Positions 1 to 8,615 of a DNA stretch of 64,000 nucleotides are shown here, one piece after another. Origin of the DNA: Bradyrhizobium manausense (GTDB lineage: Bacteria > Pseudomonadota > Alphaproteobacteria > Rhizobiales > Xanthobacteraceae); contig NZ_JAFCJI010000001.1 of NCBI RefSeq assembly GCF_018131105.1, forward strand, positions 3,446,001 to 3,510,000, given 5' to 3'. The notes under the pieces were generated by a model. It was not told where the DNA came from, made no database searches, and was given only the letters and a program-made list of their open reading frames with translations. The stretch's first letter is position 1, and each line of letters starts with the position of its first letter. A program made the position numbers and the translations under genes.

Positions 1-297
1 CGCCTTCGCCATGCCTTCGTAGAGCCAGTTGGCGGCGCGATCGAAACTGTTGTCGTGGCCGTAGCGATAGCGCGCCAGCGTCATCTCCTCGTCGGAGAGA
101 ACAGGCGTCACGATGCCGGCGCCGGCCTTGTAGGCATGCGCGGCGATCCGGCGCACCAGCGGCAGCGCGATCGCCGGCGCCGTCAACAGAAGGTCCTGTC
201 CCGGTCGCAAGCCCAATCCCACCTTCACCGCCACCTCGGCCAGCCGGTCGAGTTTCACGGGATCGATGGACGTGGAAGTATTGCGGTGATCAGTCAT
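1..297 (-). CDS. M29 family aminopeptidase (N-terminal part, runs off window)
   Basis: Reading leftwards from an ATG at 297, the frame stays open for 99 codons to the window edge. The protein starts MTDHRNTSTS and continues through VKVGLGLRPGQDLLL and RYRYGHDNSFDRA, which resemble the N-terminus of thermophilic M29 metallo-aminopeptidases (AmpS/PepS type). These are cytosolic dinuclear-metal exopeptidases. The metal ligands lie in the C-terminal half, outside the window, so activity cannot be judged. The gene follows the lyase at 411-1772 on the same strand after about 110 bp and may be co-transcribed with it. Confidence 0.8.
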   Translation of the reverse strand, partial: MTDHRNTSTSIDPVKLDRLAEVAVKVGLGLRPGQDLLLTAPAIALPLVRRIAAHAYKAGAGIVTPVLSDEEMTLARYRYGHDNSFDRAANWLYEGMAKA

Positions 298-410
298 GCC
301 GGGTCCTCTGCCGAAAGTCTGCCATTCAATCTAAGTCTAGCATCGCGCGACACAAGTGTGCGAGCGCCTTGCACTCCCTGAAAGATACGGAGTTTCACGC
401 GGTTTGGTTT

Positions 411-1772
411 TCAACGCGTTGCCGATTTCAGCACCCGGTCGACCATGGCAGGCGCAAGGCCGAGGTAATTTTTCGGTGAAGTGAGGGCCTCGATCGTGGC
501 ACGATCGATCCGGCTCGAGACACGGGTGTCGGCTGACAGCGCATCTGCGAGGCTGATGCCCTTCTCGTTGGCGAGCCTGCAGGCGTCATAAACCACGTCA
601 TGCGCATCCTGCCGCCCGATCTGCGGCGCCAGCCCCATCATCACCGCTTCGGCCACAATCAGGCCGCGACTAAGGGCAAGATTGTCGTTCATCTTGGTCT
701 CGTCCACGATGAGGCCGCCGAGCGCAAACCTGGCCTGGTGCAGCGCGCCGGCGGTCAGCACGAAGCTTTCGGGAATCGCCATCCATTCGGCGTGCCACGG
801 ACCGGTGGCGCGCTCGAAATCCTGCACCATGGCGTCCAGCATCAAGCCCGCCTGCTGGCGCACCGCTTTGCTTGCGGCAAGCATCAGTTCCGAGGAGATC
901 GGGTTGCGCTTCTGCGGCATGGTCGAGGAGGCGCCGCGTCCCTTGACGAAAGGCTCGTAGAGTTCGGCGAACTCGGTTGAGGCCATGATCATGATATCGA
1001 GCGCGATCTTGCCGAGCGAGCCGGTAACGAGCGCCAGGAAATTCACCGCTTCCGCGAATCCATCGCGTGCGACGTGCCAGGTCGAGGCGGGAACGCCGAG
1101 CTTCAACTCCGCGCAGAGCGCCTCCTGCACCTCAAAACCCTTGTCGCCGAGCGAGGCCAGGGTGCCGGCCGCGCCGGCGAACTGGCCGACCAGCAAGCGC
1201 GGCTTCAATTGTGCGAGACGCTCGGCATGGCGGTCGAACATCGCGAGCCAGATCGCCGTCTTGTAGCCGAACGTCACCGGCAGCGCCTGCTGGAGATGGG
1301 TGCGGCCCGCCATCGGCGTGTCGCGATGACGCCGCGAGAGATCGGCGAGGATTTTGCGGAGCTCGGCGATATCGCGTTCGATGATCTCGAAGGCAGCGCG
1401 CAATTGCAGCACCACGGCGGTGTCCATGATGTCCTGCGTAGTCGCACCCCAATGCACGTAGCGGCCGGCCTCGCCGCACTGCTTCACCATCTGATGCACC
1501 AGCGGCAGGATCGGATAGCCAACGATATCGGTCTCCTGCCGCAGCAATTCGAAGTCGAACGCCGTGACATCAGTCCGCACCGCGATCTGCTCAGCGGCGT
1601 CCTGCGGAATCACGCCGCACCGCGCCTCCGCCCTTGCCAGCGCCACCTCGACCTCCGCGTAGCGTGCGACCATCGCGACATCGGAAAACACCTCGCGCAT
1701 CGCAGGCGTGCCGAAGGCATCGCGGAACAGCATGGAGTCGAGCACGGTGGTCGAAGCGGGAAAAGCGGGCAT
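411..1772 (-). CDS. Fumarase/aspartase-superfamily lyase (adenylosuccinate lyase / PcaB-like)
   Basis: The product has 453 residues. Three superfamily motifs are visible: HWGATTQD at 107-114, GRTHLQQALP at 156-165 with the conserved His159, and the signature GASSTMPQKRNP at 280-291, which holds the flexible-loop catalytic Ser. Enzymes of this fold eliminate fumarate or isomerise a carboxymuconate. The spacing and GRTHLQQALPVTFG most resemble 3-carboxy-cis,cis-muconate cycloisomerase (PcaB) and the adenylosuccinate-lyase-like paralogues common in rhizobia. No other protocatechuate genes are nearby, so a specific substrate is not assigned. ATG start at 1772. Confidence 0.85.
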   Translation of the reverse strand: MPAFPASTTVLDSMLFRDAFGTPAMREVFSDVAMVARYAEVEVALARAEARCGVIPQDAAEQIAVRTDVTAFDFELLRQETDIVGYPILPLVHQMVKQCGEAGRYVHWGATTQDIMDTAVVLQLRAAFEIIERDIAELRKILADLSRRHRDTPMAGRTHLQQALPVTFGYKTAIWLAMFDRHAERLAQLKPRLLVGQFAGAAGTLASLGDKGFEVQEALCAELKLGVPASTWHVARDGFAEAVNFLALVTGSLGKIALDIMIMASTEFAELYEPFVKGRGASSTMPQKRNPISSELMLAASKAVRQQAGLMLDAMVQDFERATGPWHAEWMAIPESFVLTAGALHQARFALGGLIVDETKMNDNLALSRGLIVAEAVMMGLAPQIGRQDAHDVVYDACRLANEKGISLADALSADTRVSSRIDRATIEALTSPKNYLGLAPAMVDRVLKSATR

Positions 1773-2092
1773 GGGCGTTTCTTTGCGGCTGTTGTGATGT
1801 GTGTGGACAGCTTACGCGGGCCGCAAGGTTCGGCAATGGACAATCATGGTTGGACACATGTTCGGCGGCGCGTTCGGCGCCGCCCGACGCGATATCGCAA
1901 GCTCCCTCAACCCGTCATTGCGAGCGCAGCGAAGCAATCCAGACTGCCGCTGCGGAAAGACACTGGATTGCTTCGCTGCGTTCGCAATGACGGCGGCTGC
2001 GTTCCTGTCCAAACTTTAATTCAGCGCACTTCCGCACTTGCCTTATCACTTGTCACGCGGCGCGAATGCCGCCGCATGACGAGGAGAGCTCA
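1773..2092. other. Intergenic stretch with one palindromic repeat
   Basis: About 320 bp separate the divergent lyase and BA14K genes. The stretch holds an 82-bp imperfect palindrome (1912-1993, listed separately). The short overlapping frames here look like chance reading through the repeat. No promoter is clear enough to assign. Confidence 0.6.
1912..1993. repeat. Intergenic palindrome, family A, copy 1
   Basis: The arms read CCGTCATTGCGAGCGCAGCG and its near-complement, and the inner arms contain GAAGCAATCCAG / CTGGATTGCTTC. Further copies lie at 8273-8353 and 52072-52151. Such extragenic palindromes are abundant in Bradyrhizobium chromosomes. Confidence 0.85.
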
Positions 2093-2500
2093 ATGTTGAA
2101 ATCGTTTCGCTTCGTTGCCGGCGCCTGTCTGCTGGCGGGCCTGTCGGCTGCGACATTGACCGCGGCATCGGCGGCGCCGGTCGGCCAGCCACGCGCGATG
2201 ACGCCATCTGCACCCGGCCAGATCGAGCAGGTGCGCTGGTACGGACATCGCGGCTGGGGCTGGGGCGGCGGCGCGTTCGTCGGCGGACTTGCGGCCGGTG
2301 CAATCATCGGGGGCGCCGTCGCCGCGCCCTCTTATTACGGCTCACCTTATTATTATGGGCCCGCCTATCCGCCGCCGCCCGCCGGCTACGCACCGCCGCC
2401 GGAAGGCGACATCCAATACTGCATGGAGCGCTACAGATCCTACAATCCGAACACGGGCCTGTACCTCGGGAACGACGGCAGGCGCCATCCCTGCCCCTGA
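2093..2500 (+). CDS. BA14K-family secreted protein
   Basis: The product has 135 residues. An ATG nine codons upstream (2066) is open, but the ATG at 2093 follows GAGGAG at good spacing, so the later start is used. Residues 1-27 form a signal peptide with a hydrophobic core and an alanine-rich cleavage region. A glycine-rich segment (WGWGGGAF..GGLAAGAIIGG) and a Tyr/Pro-rich stretch follow. The C-terminus YCMERYRSYNPNTGLYLG..GRRHPCP has the paired cysteines of the BA14K family, known from Brucella as small immunoreactive, lectin-like envelope proteins. The molecular role is not established. Confidence 0.85.
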   Translation: MLKSFRFVAGACLLAGLSAATLTAASAAPVGQPRAMTPSAPGQIEQVRWYGHRGWGWGGGAFVGGLAAGAIIGGAVAAPSYYGSPYYYGPAYPPPPAGYAPPPEGDIQYCMERYRSYNPNTGLYLGNDGRRHPCP

Positions 2501-2720
2501 TGCTCTGCCGCGGCATCCGGACACTGCTCGGGTGCCGCGACAATCTGACCAGGATCGCCACATTCTAATTCAGGTTGCATTCCTCCGCGGAAATGGCATG
2601 GCAGCCATCCGGATGTCGCTGTGAACCGGATCGACCTCCCGATGGACTCACAGACTTCAAGTCGAAATCCATTTTGATTTCATCATTGCCTGAAGTCTTT
2701 ATGAGGCCTGAGTTTTCGAC

Positions 2721-4280
2721 GTGCAGTTTCTGTTCCGGGACCATCTTCTCGACACCGACTTGCGCGAGCTGAGCCGCGAGCAGGTTCCCGTTTCCGTGGA
2801 ACCGCAGGTCTTCGACCTCGTCGTCCATCTCATGGAAAACCGCGACCGGGTCGTCAGCAAGGACGAGCTGATCGACAAGATCTGGCACGGCCGCAGCGTC
2901 TCGGAATCGACCTTGACCAGCCGGATCAACGCGGCGCGCAAGGCCATCGGCGACAGCGGCGCGAACCAGTTGCTGATCCGTACCATCGCGCGAAAAGGCT
3001 TTCGCTTCGTCGGCAATGTCGAGACCAAGTCCGGAAGCGCAGCGGTGGAACCGCGCCACAGCGTCACGGTGTCGCACGCGACGCCTGCGCTGCCCGACCG
3101 GCCTGCGATCGCCGTGCTGCCGTTCACCAATATGAGCGGCGACCGCGAGCAGGACTATTTCTCCGACGGCATCAGCGAAGACATCATCACCGCGTTGTCG
3201 AAGCTGCGCTGGTTCTTCGTCGTCGCCCGCAACTCCTCCTTCGTCTACAAGGGCCGCGCCGTGCATCTCAACGAGATCGCGCGCGAGCTCGGAGTCCGCT
3301 ACGTGCTCGAGGGCAGCGTGCGACGCAGCGGTGATCGCGTGCGCATCTCGGCTCAGCTCAACGACGTCTCGACCGGCGGCCATCTCTGGGCCGAGCGCTA
3401 CGACCGCGAGCTTGCCGACATCTTTGCCGTGCAGGACGAGATCACCGAAGCCATTGTCGCCGCGATCGAGCCGCAGCTCTACGCGGCCGAGAGCTTTCGC
3501 GCCCAGCAGAAGCCGCCGGGCAGCCTCGACGCCTGGGATTTCGTGATGCGCGCGCTGTCGCATTACTGGCGCATCACGCACGAGGACAATGCATCGGCGC
3601 AGGCGCTGCTCGAGCAGGCCATTGCGATCGATCCCGCCTATGGCAAGGCGCTGGGCCTGCTCGCAACAAGCCATATATTCGGCGCGCATATGGGCTGGGC
3701 CGACATGAGCGCGACCGTCCCCATCGCAGAAGCCGCGGCACTTGCCGCGGTGGAGGCTGATCGCGACGATGCCTGGGCTCATCACGGCCTCGCCTATACC
3801 TATCTATTCCGCCGCCGTTTCGTCGACGCGCTGGCCGAATTCGAGCTGGCGCTGACGCTCAACCCGAATTTCGCGATGGCGCACGCCTTCTACGGCGTCA
3901 CGCTGTGCTACGCCGGACGATGGCAGGACGGTGATGCCGCGGCGCGCCGCGCGCTCCGGCTCAGCCCACGCGATCCGCTCGCGGGGATCTATTGCGGTGT
4001 TGCGGCCTATGCGCAGTTCATCGGCCGCAATTACGAAGAGTCCATACAGATGGCACGGGAATCAATGCGACAGCGGGGCGATTTCGTCGGCGCGCATCGC
4101 GTGCTGACGGCCGCCGCCGGCATGTCCGGCGACTCCGTGCTCTCGGCTTCCGCGCTCGAAGGCTTGCGCCGTACCCAGCCCGGCATCTCGCTCGCCTGGC
4201 TCAACCGCGAGCTGCCGATGCTGCGCGAAGAGGACCGCGCGCATTATCTCGAAGGATTTCGGCGCGCGGGCATGAGTTAG
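2721..4280 (+). CDS. Winged-helix / TolB-like / TPR one-component regulator, paralogue 1
   Basis: The product has 519 residues and starts at GTG 2721 (MQFLFRDHLLD). Residues 1-95 form an OmpR/CadC-type winged helix (VFDLVVHLMENRDRVVSKDE, ending RKGFRFVGNV). Residues 130-240 match the TolB-like/FlgO domain found in many rhizobial regulators (AIAVLPFTNMSGD, YFSDGISEDIITALS, YVLEGSVRR, HLWAERYDR). The rest is TPR-like helical repeat. There is no transmembrane segment and no cyclase domain, so it is probably a soluble DNA-binding regulator with an unknown ligand. It is strongly similar end to end to the product of 5796-7346, including the terminal HYLEGFRRAG, and is therefore a duplicate. Confidence 0.85.
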   Translation: MQFLFRDHLLDTDLRELSREQVPVSVEPQVFDLVVHLMENRDRVVSKDELIDKIWHGRSVSESTLTSRINAARKAIGDSGANQLLIRTIARKGFRFVGNVETKSGSAAVEPRHSVTVSHATPALPDRPAIAVLPFTNMSGDREQDYFSDGISEDIITALSKLRWFFVVARNSSFVYKGRAVHLNEIARELGVRYVLEGSVRRSGDRVRISAQLNDVSTGGHLWAERYDRELADIFAVQDEITEAIVAAIEPQLYAAESFRAQQKPPGSLDAWDFVMRALSHYWRITHEDNASAQALLEQAIAIDPAYGKALGLLATSHIFGAHMGWADMSATVPIAEAAALAAVEADRDDAWAHHGLAYTYLFRRRFVDALAEFELALTLNPNFAMAHAFYGVTLCYAGRWQDGDAAARRALRLSPRDPLAGIYCGVAAYAQFIGRNYEESIQMARESMRQRGDFVGAHRVLTAAAGMSGDSVLSASALEGLRRTQPGISLAWLNRELPMLREEDRAHYLEGFRRAGMS

Positions 4281-4336
4281 GCTCGCCACATTGTCGGTGC
4301 ACCCTATCCCCTTGTGGGAGAAGGAAGTGCAGAGCC

Positions 4337-4759
4337 TCACTCCTGTATCATCTCGCCGCTGCCCCCGAACTCGGCGGGAAAATCCTTCAGCTTGGGCAAG
4401 CCGTCGCGCATCGGCAGCACGGTCTCGGAATAGTTGACGTGGACGCCGGGCGTGAAGGCAAGCGTCGGAATCGTCGCCGTGAACACGTCGATCAGATCGA
4501 GCGGTGGATGGTTGGTCATGAGATGACCGCCGCACTTCTTGCAATATTTGCGTTGGCTCATCGGCGTCTTGGCAAAGGTCTCCACATTCTGGGCGCCTTC
4601 GGTGATGCGCACGGCCTCCGGCTTCCACAGGCTGAACGCGTTCACCGGACCGCCCGACCACGAACGGCAGGAACGGCAATGGCAGTAGCCCATCGCCGCC
4701 GGCTCGCCTGTGACCTCGATCGTGACCGCGCCGCAGAAGCAGTGTCCGACATGTTTCAT
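4337..4759 (-). CDS. GFA-family (glutathione-dependent formaldehyde-activating type) zinc protein
   Basis: The product has 140 residues from the ATG at 4759, which is preceded by CAGGAGAACC. A longer frame to 4789 lacks this RBS. The zinc-ligand cysteines of the GFA/CENP-V fold are present: HCFCGAV near the start, CHCRSCR around residue 30 and CKKCGG around residue 70. Only a few family members (Gfa) are known to bind glutathione and S-hydroxymethylglutathione; most have no assigned substrate. It lies head-to-tail with the MddA-like gene (same strand, about 115 bp apart) and converges with regulator 1. Confidence 0.8.
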   Translation of the reverse strand: MKHVGHCFCGAVTIEVTGEPAAMGYCHCRSCRSWSGGPVNAFSLWKPEAVRITEGAQNVETFAKTPMSQRKYCKKCGGHLMTNHPPLDLIDVFTATIPTLAFTPGVHVNYSETVLPMRDGLPKLKDFPAEFGGSGEMIQE

Positions 4760-4873
4760 CTTGGTTCTCCTGAGATGGACTGGGATCAAGATACTGGATT
4801 AGAATTCCTGGATTGCAAATGAGGCCAGTCGCGCATCCTCCGTTCGGCGGATGCGCGACAGAGAATGCGGCGG

Positions 4874-5662
4874 CTAGACTGACCGGCGCCAGGGAATGAG
4901 CATCGACACCCGTTGTTTGTACTGCCGATATTCGTCGCCGAAAAGATCGACGAGATCGTGCTCCTCCAGGGCGATGCCGATGAAGATGTAGGCCGTTGTC
5001 ACGGCCGCAAACAGCAGATGGCCTGCGGTCATGATCGGTGCCGCCCAGAAGGCGATGATGAAGCCGAGATAGATCGGGTGGCGGACGAATTTGTAGAGCA
5101 GCGGCGTCTTGAACCGCGGCGGCTCGGCCTCCTTGCCGACGAGATGGTTGGTCACCTGATGCAGTCCGAACAATTCGAAATGATTGATGATGAAGGTCGA
5201 GGTGAACACCAGCACCCAGCCCGCGAAGGAGAGCGTGACCAGCGTCACGGCAAGATCGGGGCTATCGACGTCCCATACGACCGACGGCAACGGACGCCAC
5301 TGCCAGAACAGGAGGAGCAATGACAGGCTCGCGAACAGCACATAGGTCGAGCGCTCGACCGGCTTGGGGACGAACTGCGTCCACCACGCCTTGAAGCGCT
5401 GGCGCGCCATCACGCTGTGTTGAACGGCGAACAGCGTCATCAGCAGCAGATTGATGATCACTGCTTCGGCGGTCGGCGTGTCGGCTCCGGTATCGATGGT
5501 CTTCGGCACCACCAGCCCCATCACGAATCCGATGGCGTAGAGAATGGTGACGAAAAACACGAGATACGCCGCAATTCCGTACAGAAAGGCGATGAACTTG
5601 AAAATACGCGAGCCCGTAACCTCCGGGCCAATGGAATGAATTTGATGATCGAGTTGGGTCAT
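4874..5662 (-). CDS. mddA: Methanethiol S-methyltransferase-like membrane protein (MddA family)
   Basis: The product has 262 residues. The frame is open to 5818, but the ATG at 5662 follows GGAGCT and matches family length, so it is chosen. Five or more hydrophobic segments are visible. The C-terminal half carries the NnrU/isoprenylcysteine-methyltransferase-like signature (FVRHPIYLGF, then EEHDLVDLFGDEYRQYKQRV) typical of SAM-dependent membrane methyltransferases. MddA methylates methanethiol to dimethyl sulfide, and homologues have been described in Bradyrhizobium. It is divergent from regulator 2 (GTG at 5796), with the tandem repeat at 5747-5789 between them. The exact substrate is inferred from family likeness. 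Confidence 0.7.
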   Translation of the reverse strand: MTQLDHQIHSIGPEVTGSRIFKFIAFLYGIAAYLVFFVTILYAIGFVMGLVVPKTIDTGADTPTAEAVIINLLLMTLFAVQHSVMARQRFKAWWTQFVPKPVERSTYVLFASLSLLLLFWQWRPLPSVVWDVDSPDLAVTLVTLSFAGWVLVFTSTFIINHFELFGLHQVTNHLVGKEAEPPRFKTPLLYKFVRHPIYLGFIIAFWAAPIMTAGHLLFAAVTTAYIFIGIALEEHDLVDLFGDEYRQYKQRVSMLIPWRRSV

Positions 5663-5746
5663 AGAAAGCTCCGTTGTGCCGAGGCATCGGCACTGTTTGG
5701 TCTGTGCACCATGCCGGACCGGACGGGCGAAGACTTTCGCGGACGG

Positions 5747-5789
5747 TTGATTTTCGCCTGAGACGACTTTGATTTTTGCTTGAGACGAC
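5747..5789 (+). promoter_or_regulatory. Tandem direct repeat, likely operator for regulator 2
   Basis: Two 21-bp units at 5747-5767 and 5769-5789 differ at only two positions. Each starts TTGATTTT/TTGATTTTT and ends TGAGACGAC. The 22-bp repeat distance is two helical turns, as expected for dimers of OmpR/PhoB-type winged helices binding head to tail. The second copy ends 6 bp before the GTG start of the 5796 gene, so binding would block its expression, and the repeat also lies just upstream of the divergent mddA-like gene. The binding assignment is inference. Confidence 0.55.
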
Positions 5790-5795
5790 AAAAAC

Positions 5796-7346
5796 GTGCG
5801 ATTTCTCTTTGAAAACAACGTGCTCGACGGCGACCTGCGCGAACTGACCTGCGCCGGGACGACCGTGCCGCTGCAGCCGCAGGTGTTCGATCTGCTGCTT
5901 TACCTCGTCGCGGAACGCACCCGCGTCGTTACCAAGGACGATCTGATCAGCCAGATCTGGAGCGACCGCATCGTCTCGGATTCGGCGCTGAACAGCCGGA
6001 TCAATGCCGCGCGCAAGGCGCTCGGCGACGACGGCGCGACGCAGCGGCTGATCAAGACGATCCCGCGCAAGGGCTTTCGTTTCGTCGGCGACGTCAGGGA
6101 AGAGGCGGCCGCAAAGCCAGCGCCGGCAGAAGCTGCGCCCAACTCCCCACGAATCGTGTCGGACCGCCCCGGCATCGCCGTGCTCGCCTTCGAGAACATG
6201 AGCGGCGACCCCGCCCAGGACTATTTCGGTGACGGCATCAGCGAGGACATCCTCACCGCGCTGTCGAAGCAGCGCTGGTTCATCGTGATCGCCCGCAACT
6301 CTTCGTTCACCTACAAGGGCCGAGCGGTTCACATCAAGCAGATCGCCGACGAGCTCGGCGTGCGCTACATCGTCGAGGGCAGCGTCCGCAAGGTGGACAA
6401 CCGCGTGCGCATCACCGCCCAGCTCAACGACGCCACCACCGGCGGCCATCTCTGGGCCGAGCGATACGACCGCGAGCTGGTCGACGTGTTCGCGGTGCAG
6501 GACGAGATCACCGAGCGGATCGTCGCGGCGATCGAGCCGCAGATCCACGCCGCGGAAAATTTTCGCACGCATCGCAAGCCGCCAGCGAGCCTGGATGCCT
6601 GGGACCTCTTGATGCAGGCGCTGTCGCACTACTGGCGGATCACGCCGCAGGACCACGCAGCGGCGCAGAAGCTGCTCGAGCGCGCGATCGCGATCGATCC
6701 TGAGTACGGCCAGGCGCTGGCGGTGTTGGCGGCAAGCCACATGTTCGGCGTGCATCTGGGCTGGGCTGAGCTCGCCACGACAGCGCCGATCGCCGAGAAT
6801 GCCGCGCTCGCCGCGATGCGCTGCGACCATGAGAATGCCTGGGCTCATGCCGCACTCGGCAGCGTCTGCTTCTCGACGAGCCGGCTTACGGATGCGCTGT
6901 CCGAGTTCGAGCAGGCGCTCGCGCTCAATCCCAACTTTTCGCTGGCGCAGGGCTATTACGCGCTGGCGCTGTCTTATGCCGGGCGATCCTCCGATTCGTT
7001 CGAGGCCGCGCAAAAGGCGATCAGACTTTCGCCGCGCGATCCGTCACTGGCGATCTATTACGGCATCGCCGGCTATGCGCGCTTTACCGAGCGGCACTAT
7101 GACGAGGCCATCGCGCTCGCGCGGGAGGCGATCCGCCATCGCGGCGAGCTCACCGGCGCCTATCGCGTGCTCGCCGTCTCCGCCGGAATGATCGGCGACG
7201 TCGCGCTTGCGGACATGGCGCTGGGCGAGCTCCGCCGCACCCAGCCCAACATCTCGCTCGACTGGATCGCGACGCAGCTGCCATGGGCGAACGATGCGGA
7301 TCGCGAACACTATCTGGAAGGATTTCGGCGAGCGGGGCTGAACTGA
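5796..7346 (+). CDS. Winged-helix / TolB-like / TPR one-component regulator, paralogue 2
   Basis: The product has 516 residues from GTG 5796 (MRFLFENNVLDGDLREL). The architecture equals that of the 2721-4280 product: winged helix at 1-95 (PQVFDLLLYLVAERTRVVTK, RKGFRFVGDV), TolB-like domain at about 128-240 (GIAVLAFENMSGDPAQDYFG, GVRYIVEGSVRKVDNRVRIT) and TPR repeats to the end. The start codon sits 6 bp after a tandem repeat and has no good Shine-Dalgarno sequence. This may mean a leaderless or poorly translated mRNA, or tight autoregulation. Its stop lies only 6 bp from the convergent hydrolase stop. Confidence 0.85.
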   Translation: MRFLFENNVLDGDLRELTCAGTTVPLQPQVFDLLLYLVAERTRVVTKDDLISQIWSDRIVSDSALNSRINAARKALGDDGATQRLIKTIPRKGFRFVGDVREEAAAKPAPAEAAPNSPRIVSDRPGIAVLAFENMSGDPAQDYFGDGISEDILTALSKQRWFIVIARNSSFTYKGRAVHIKQIADELGVRYIVEGSVRKVDNRVRITAQLNDATTGGHLWAERYDRELVDVFAVQDEITERIVAAIEPQIHAAENFRTHRKPPASLDAWDLLMQALSHYWRITPQDHAAAQKLLERAIAIDPEYGQALAVLAASHMFGVHLGWAELATTAPIAENAALAAMRCDHENAWAHAALGSVCFSTSRLTDALSEFEQALALNPNFSLAQGYYALALSYAGRSSDSFEAAQKAIRLSPRDPSLAIYYGIAGYARFTERHYDEAIALAREAIRHRGELTGAYRVLAVSAGMIGDVALADMALGELRRTQPNISLDWIATQLPWANDADREHYLEGFRRAGLN

Positions 7347-7352
7347 GGAAAG

Positions 7353-8192
7353 TCACTCACCCGACGCGAACGCGTCGAGCAGGGCGTTGAAGGCCTCCGG
7401 CTTCTCCCATTGCGTGGAGTGGCCGGCGCCTGCGACGACCTGAACCGCACTGCGCCACAAGGTCGGGGCGGCCAGGCGCTGGAGATAGCCGAGATCGACG
7501 ATTTGCTCCTCCGCGCCTTGCACGATCGCGATCGGAATCTTCAGATTGCGCACGATTTCGGTTTCGTCGGCGAGACCGCCGCTTTGCGCGGCGGCACCGA
7601 GGCAGGCGCGCGCGTTGCCGTCGGTCCCGCGGAAATCGTCCCCCACGAAGCCGGGAATCGGCGCATAGCCCGGCGCGAAAGCCGTGTGCATCCATTCCTC
7701 GATCTGCGCCTCGGTCGGCGCGGCCGTGAAGGCGGTGGGCGACAGGTTCTTGAAGCCGGCAAAGCCCGCAGGCCCGCTGCCGATCGGCGGCGTCCCGAAG
7801 ATCATCAGCCGTGCCGCCATCGGCAGCGATGCGGCCGCGTTGAGCACCGCATGCCCGCCCAGACTCCAGCCGACGACGGTGGCGCTCGTGAGATCGAGCG
7901 CGCGGGCGGCAGCGGCAATCGCCGCTGCATAACCATGGCCGGAATAATCCTTCTCCGGATTGGGCGGCGGCGAAGAGGCGCCATGGCCAGGGAGATCAAT
8001 CGCGATCACGCGGAACTTGGCACCGAGCGGCCCCTGCAACTGCTTCTGCCAGATTCGCGACGAGGAGGAATTGCCGTGGACCAGCAGGATCGGGCGTCCC
8101 GTACCGGCGCTTTCAAATCCCGCGATGGTCTGCGCGCCCAATTGCAAATTCAAAGGGCGGAGATTCGGACCCGGAAATGGTTGATCGCTCAT
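7353..8192 (-). CDS. Alpha/beta hydrolase (serine nucleophile)
   Basis: The product has 279 residues. The oxyanion loop ILLVHGN is at 35-41, the nucleophile elbow GWSLGG at 108-113 with Ser110, and a C-terminal catalytic His258 lies in AGAGHSTQWEKPE. There is no signal peptide, so the enzyme should be cytosolic. The family covers esterases, C-C hydrolases and lactonases, and the sequence gives no clear substrate. It converges tightly on regulator 2. Confidence 0.8.
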   Translation of the reverse strand: MSDQPFPGPNLRPLNLQLGAQTIAGFESAGTGRPILLVHGNSSSSRIWQKQLQGPLGAKFRVIAIDLPGHGASSPPPNPEKDYSGHGYAAAIAAAARALDLTSATVVGWSLGGHAVLNAAASLPMAARLMIFGTPPIGSGPAGFAGFKNLSPTAFTAAPTEAQIEEWMHTAFAPGYAPIPGFVGDDFRGTDGNARACLGAAAQSGGLADETEIVRNLKIPIAIVQGAEEQIVDLGYLQRLAAPTLWRSAVQVVAGAGHSTQWEKPEAFNALLDAFASGE

Positions 8193-8272
8193 GCCGGCCT
8201 GCTCTGGTTCTCAATTACAATCGAGAGCCAATCTGGCACGCCACGCCAGATGGCGCCACCTTCGTTCGGCGC

Positions 8273-8353
8273 CCGTCATTGCGAGCGCAGCGAAGCAATC
8301 GAGATCCCGCCGCGGAGAGACTCTGGATTGTTTTGCTGCGCTCGCAATGACGG
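8273..8353. repeat. Intergenic palindrome, family A, copy 2
   Basis: Same arms as copy 1 (CCGTCATTGCGAGCGCAGCG and complement), with GAAGCAATCGAG on the left and CTGGATTGTTTTGCTGCG on the right. It is slightly more degenerate than copies 1 and 3. Confidence 0.85.
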
Positions 8354-8576
8354 AGTTCTTGGCAATGCCGTGATACGGCGGACAATCGTGTGCTTTTCAT
8401 CCCAGGCAATCCTGCACGCGCCAGTTGCTGGCGAGGTTCCGGGACCGGAAAGAGCTGCTGCGTGAGACGCGTCACGCTTCGGTATCCCGGTCCGCTAGGA
8501 ACGGATCGCTCACAGGCTTTTTATCTCCTGTGACCGCCTGCACGGCTGCAAAGCCGAAGCCGGCACCCCACATGTT

Positions 8577-8615
8577 GATGGAATGATTTCCATCATCTGA
8601 TGATGGATCGCCATC
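8577..8615. promoter_or_regulatory. Nested inverted repeats upstream of small-gene pair
   Basis: Three overlapping dyads occur within 39 bp: GATGGAA-TGAT-TTCCATC (8577-8594), CATCATC-T-GATGATG (8591-8605) and GATGG-ATCG-CCATC (8602-8615). They end about 16 bp before the ATG at 8632. This looks like an operator or a leader structure. A related motif, TGATTCTCATCATCT, occurs at 10089-10103 before the thioesterase gene. Confidence 0.45.

Noticed and set aside
2565..3785. 406-residue - strand frame opposite regulator 1
   Set aside because: Antisense shadow with no recognisable family, while the + strand product has clear domains.
5262..7013. 583-residue - strand frame opposite regulator 2
   Set aside because: Low-complexity Arg/His-rich translation antisense to a clear regulator; it runs into the mddA-like gene in another frame.
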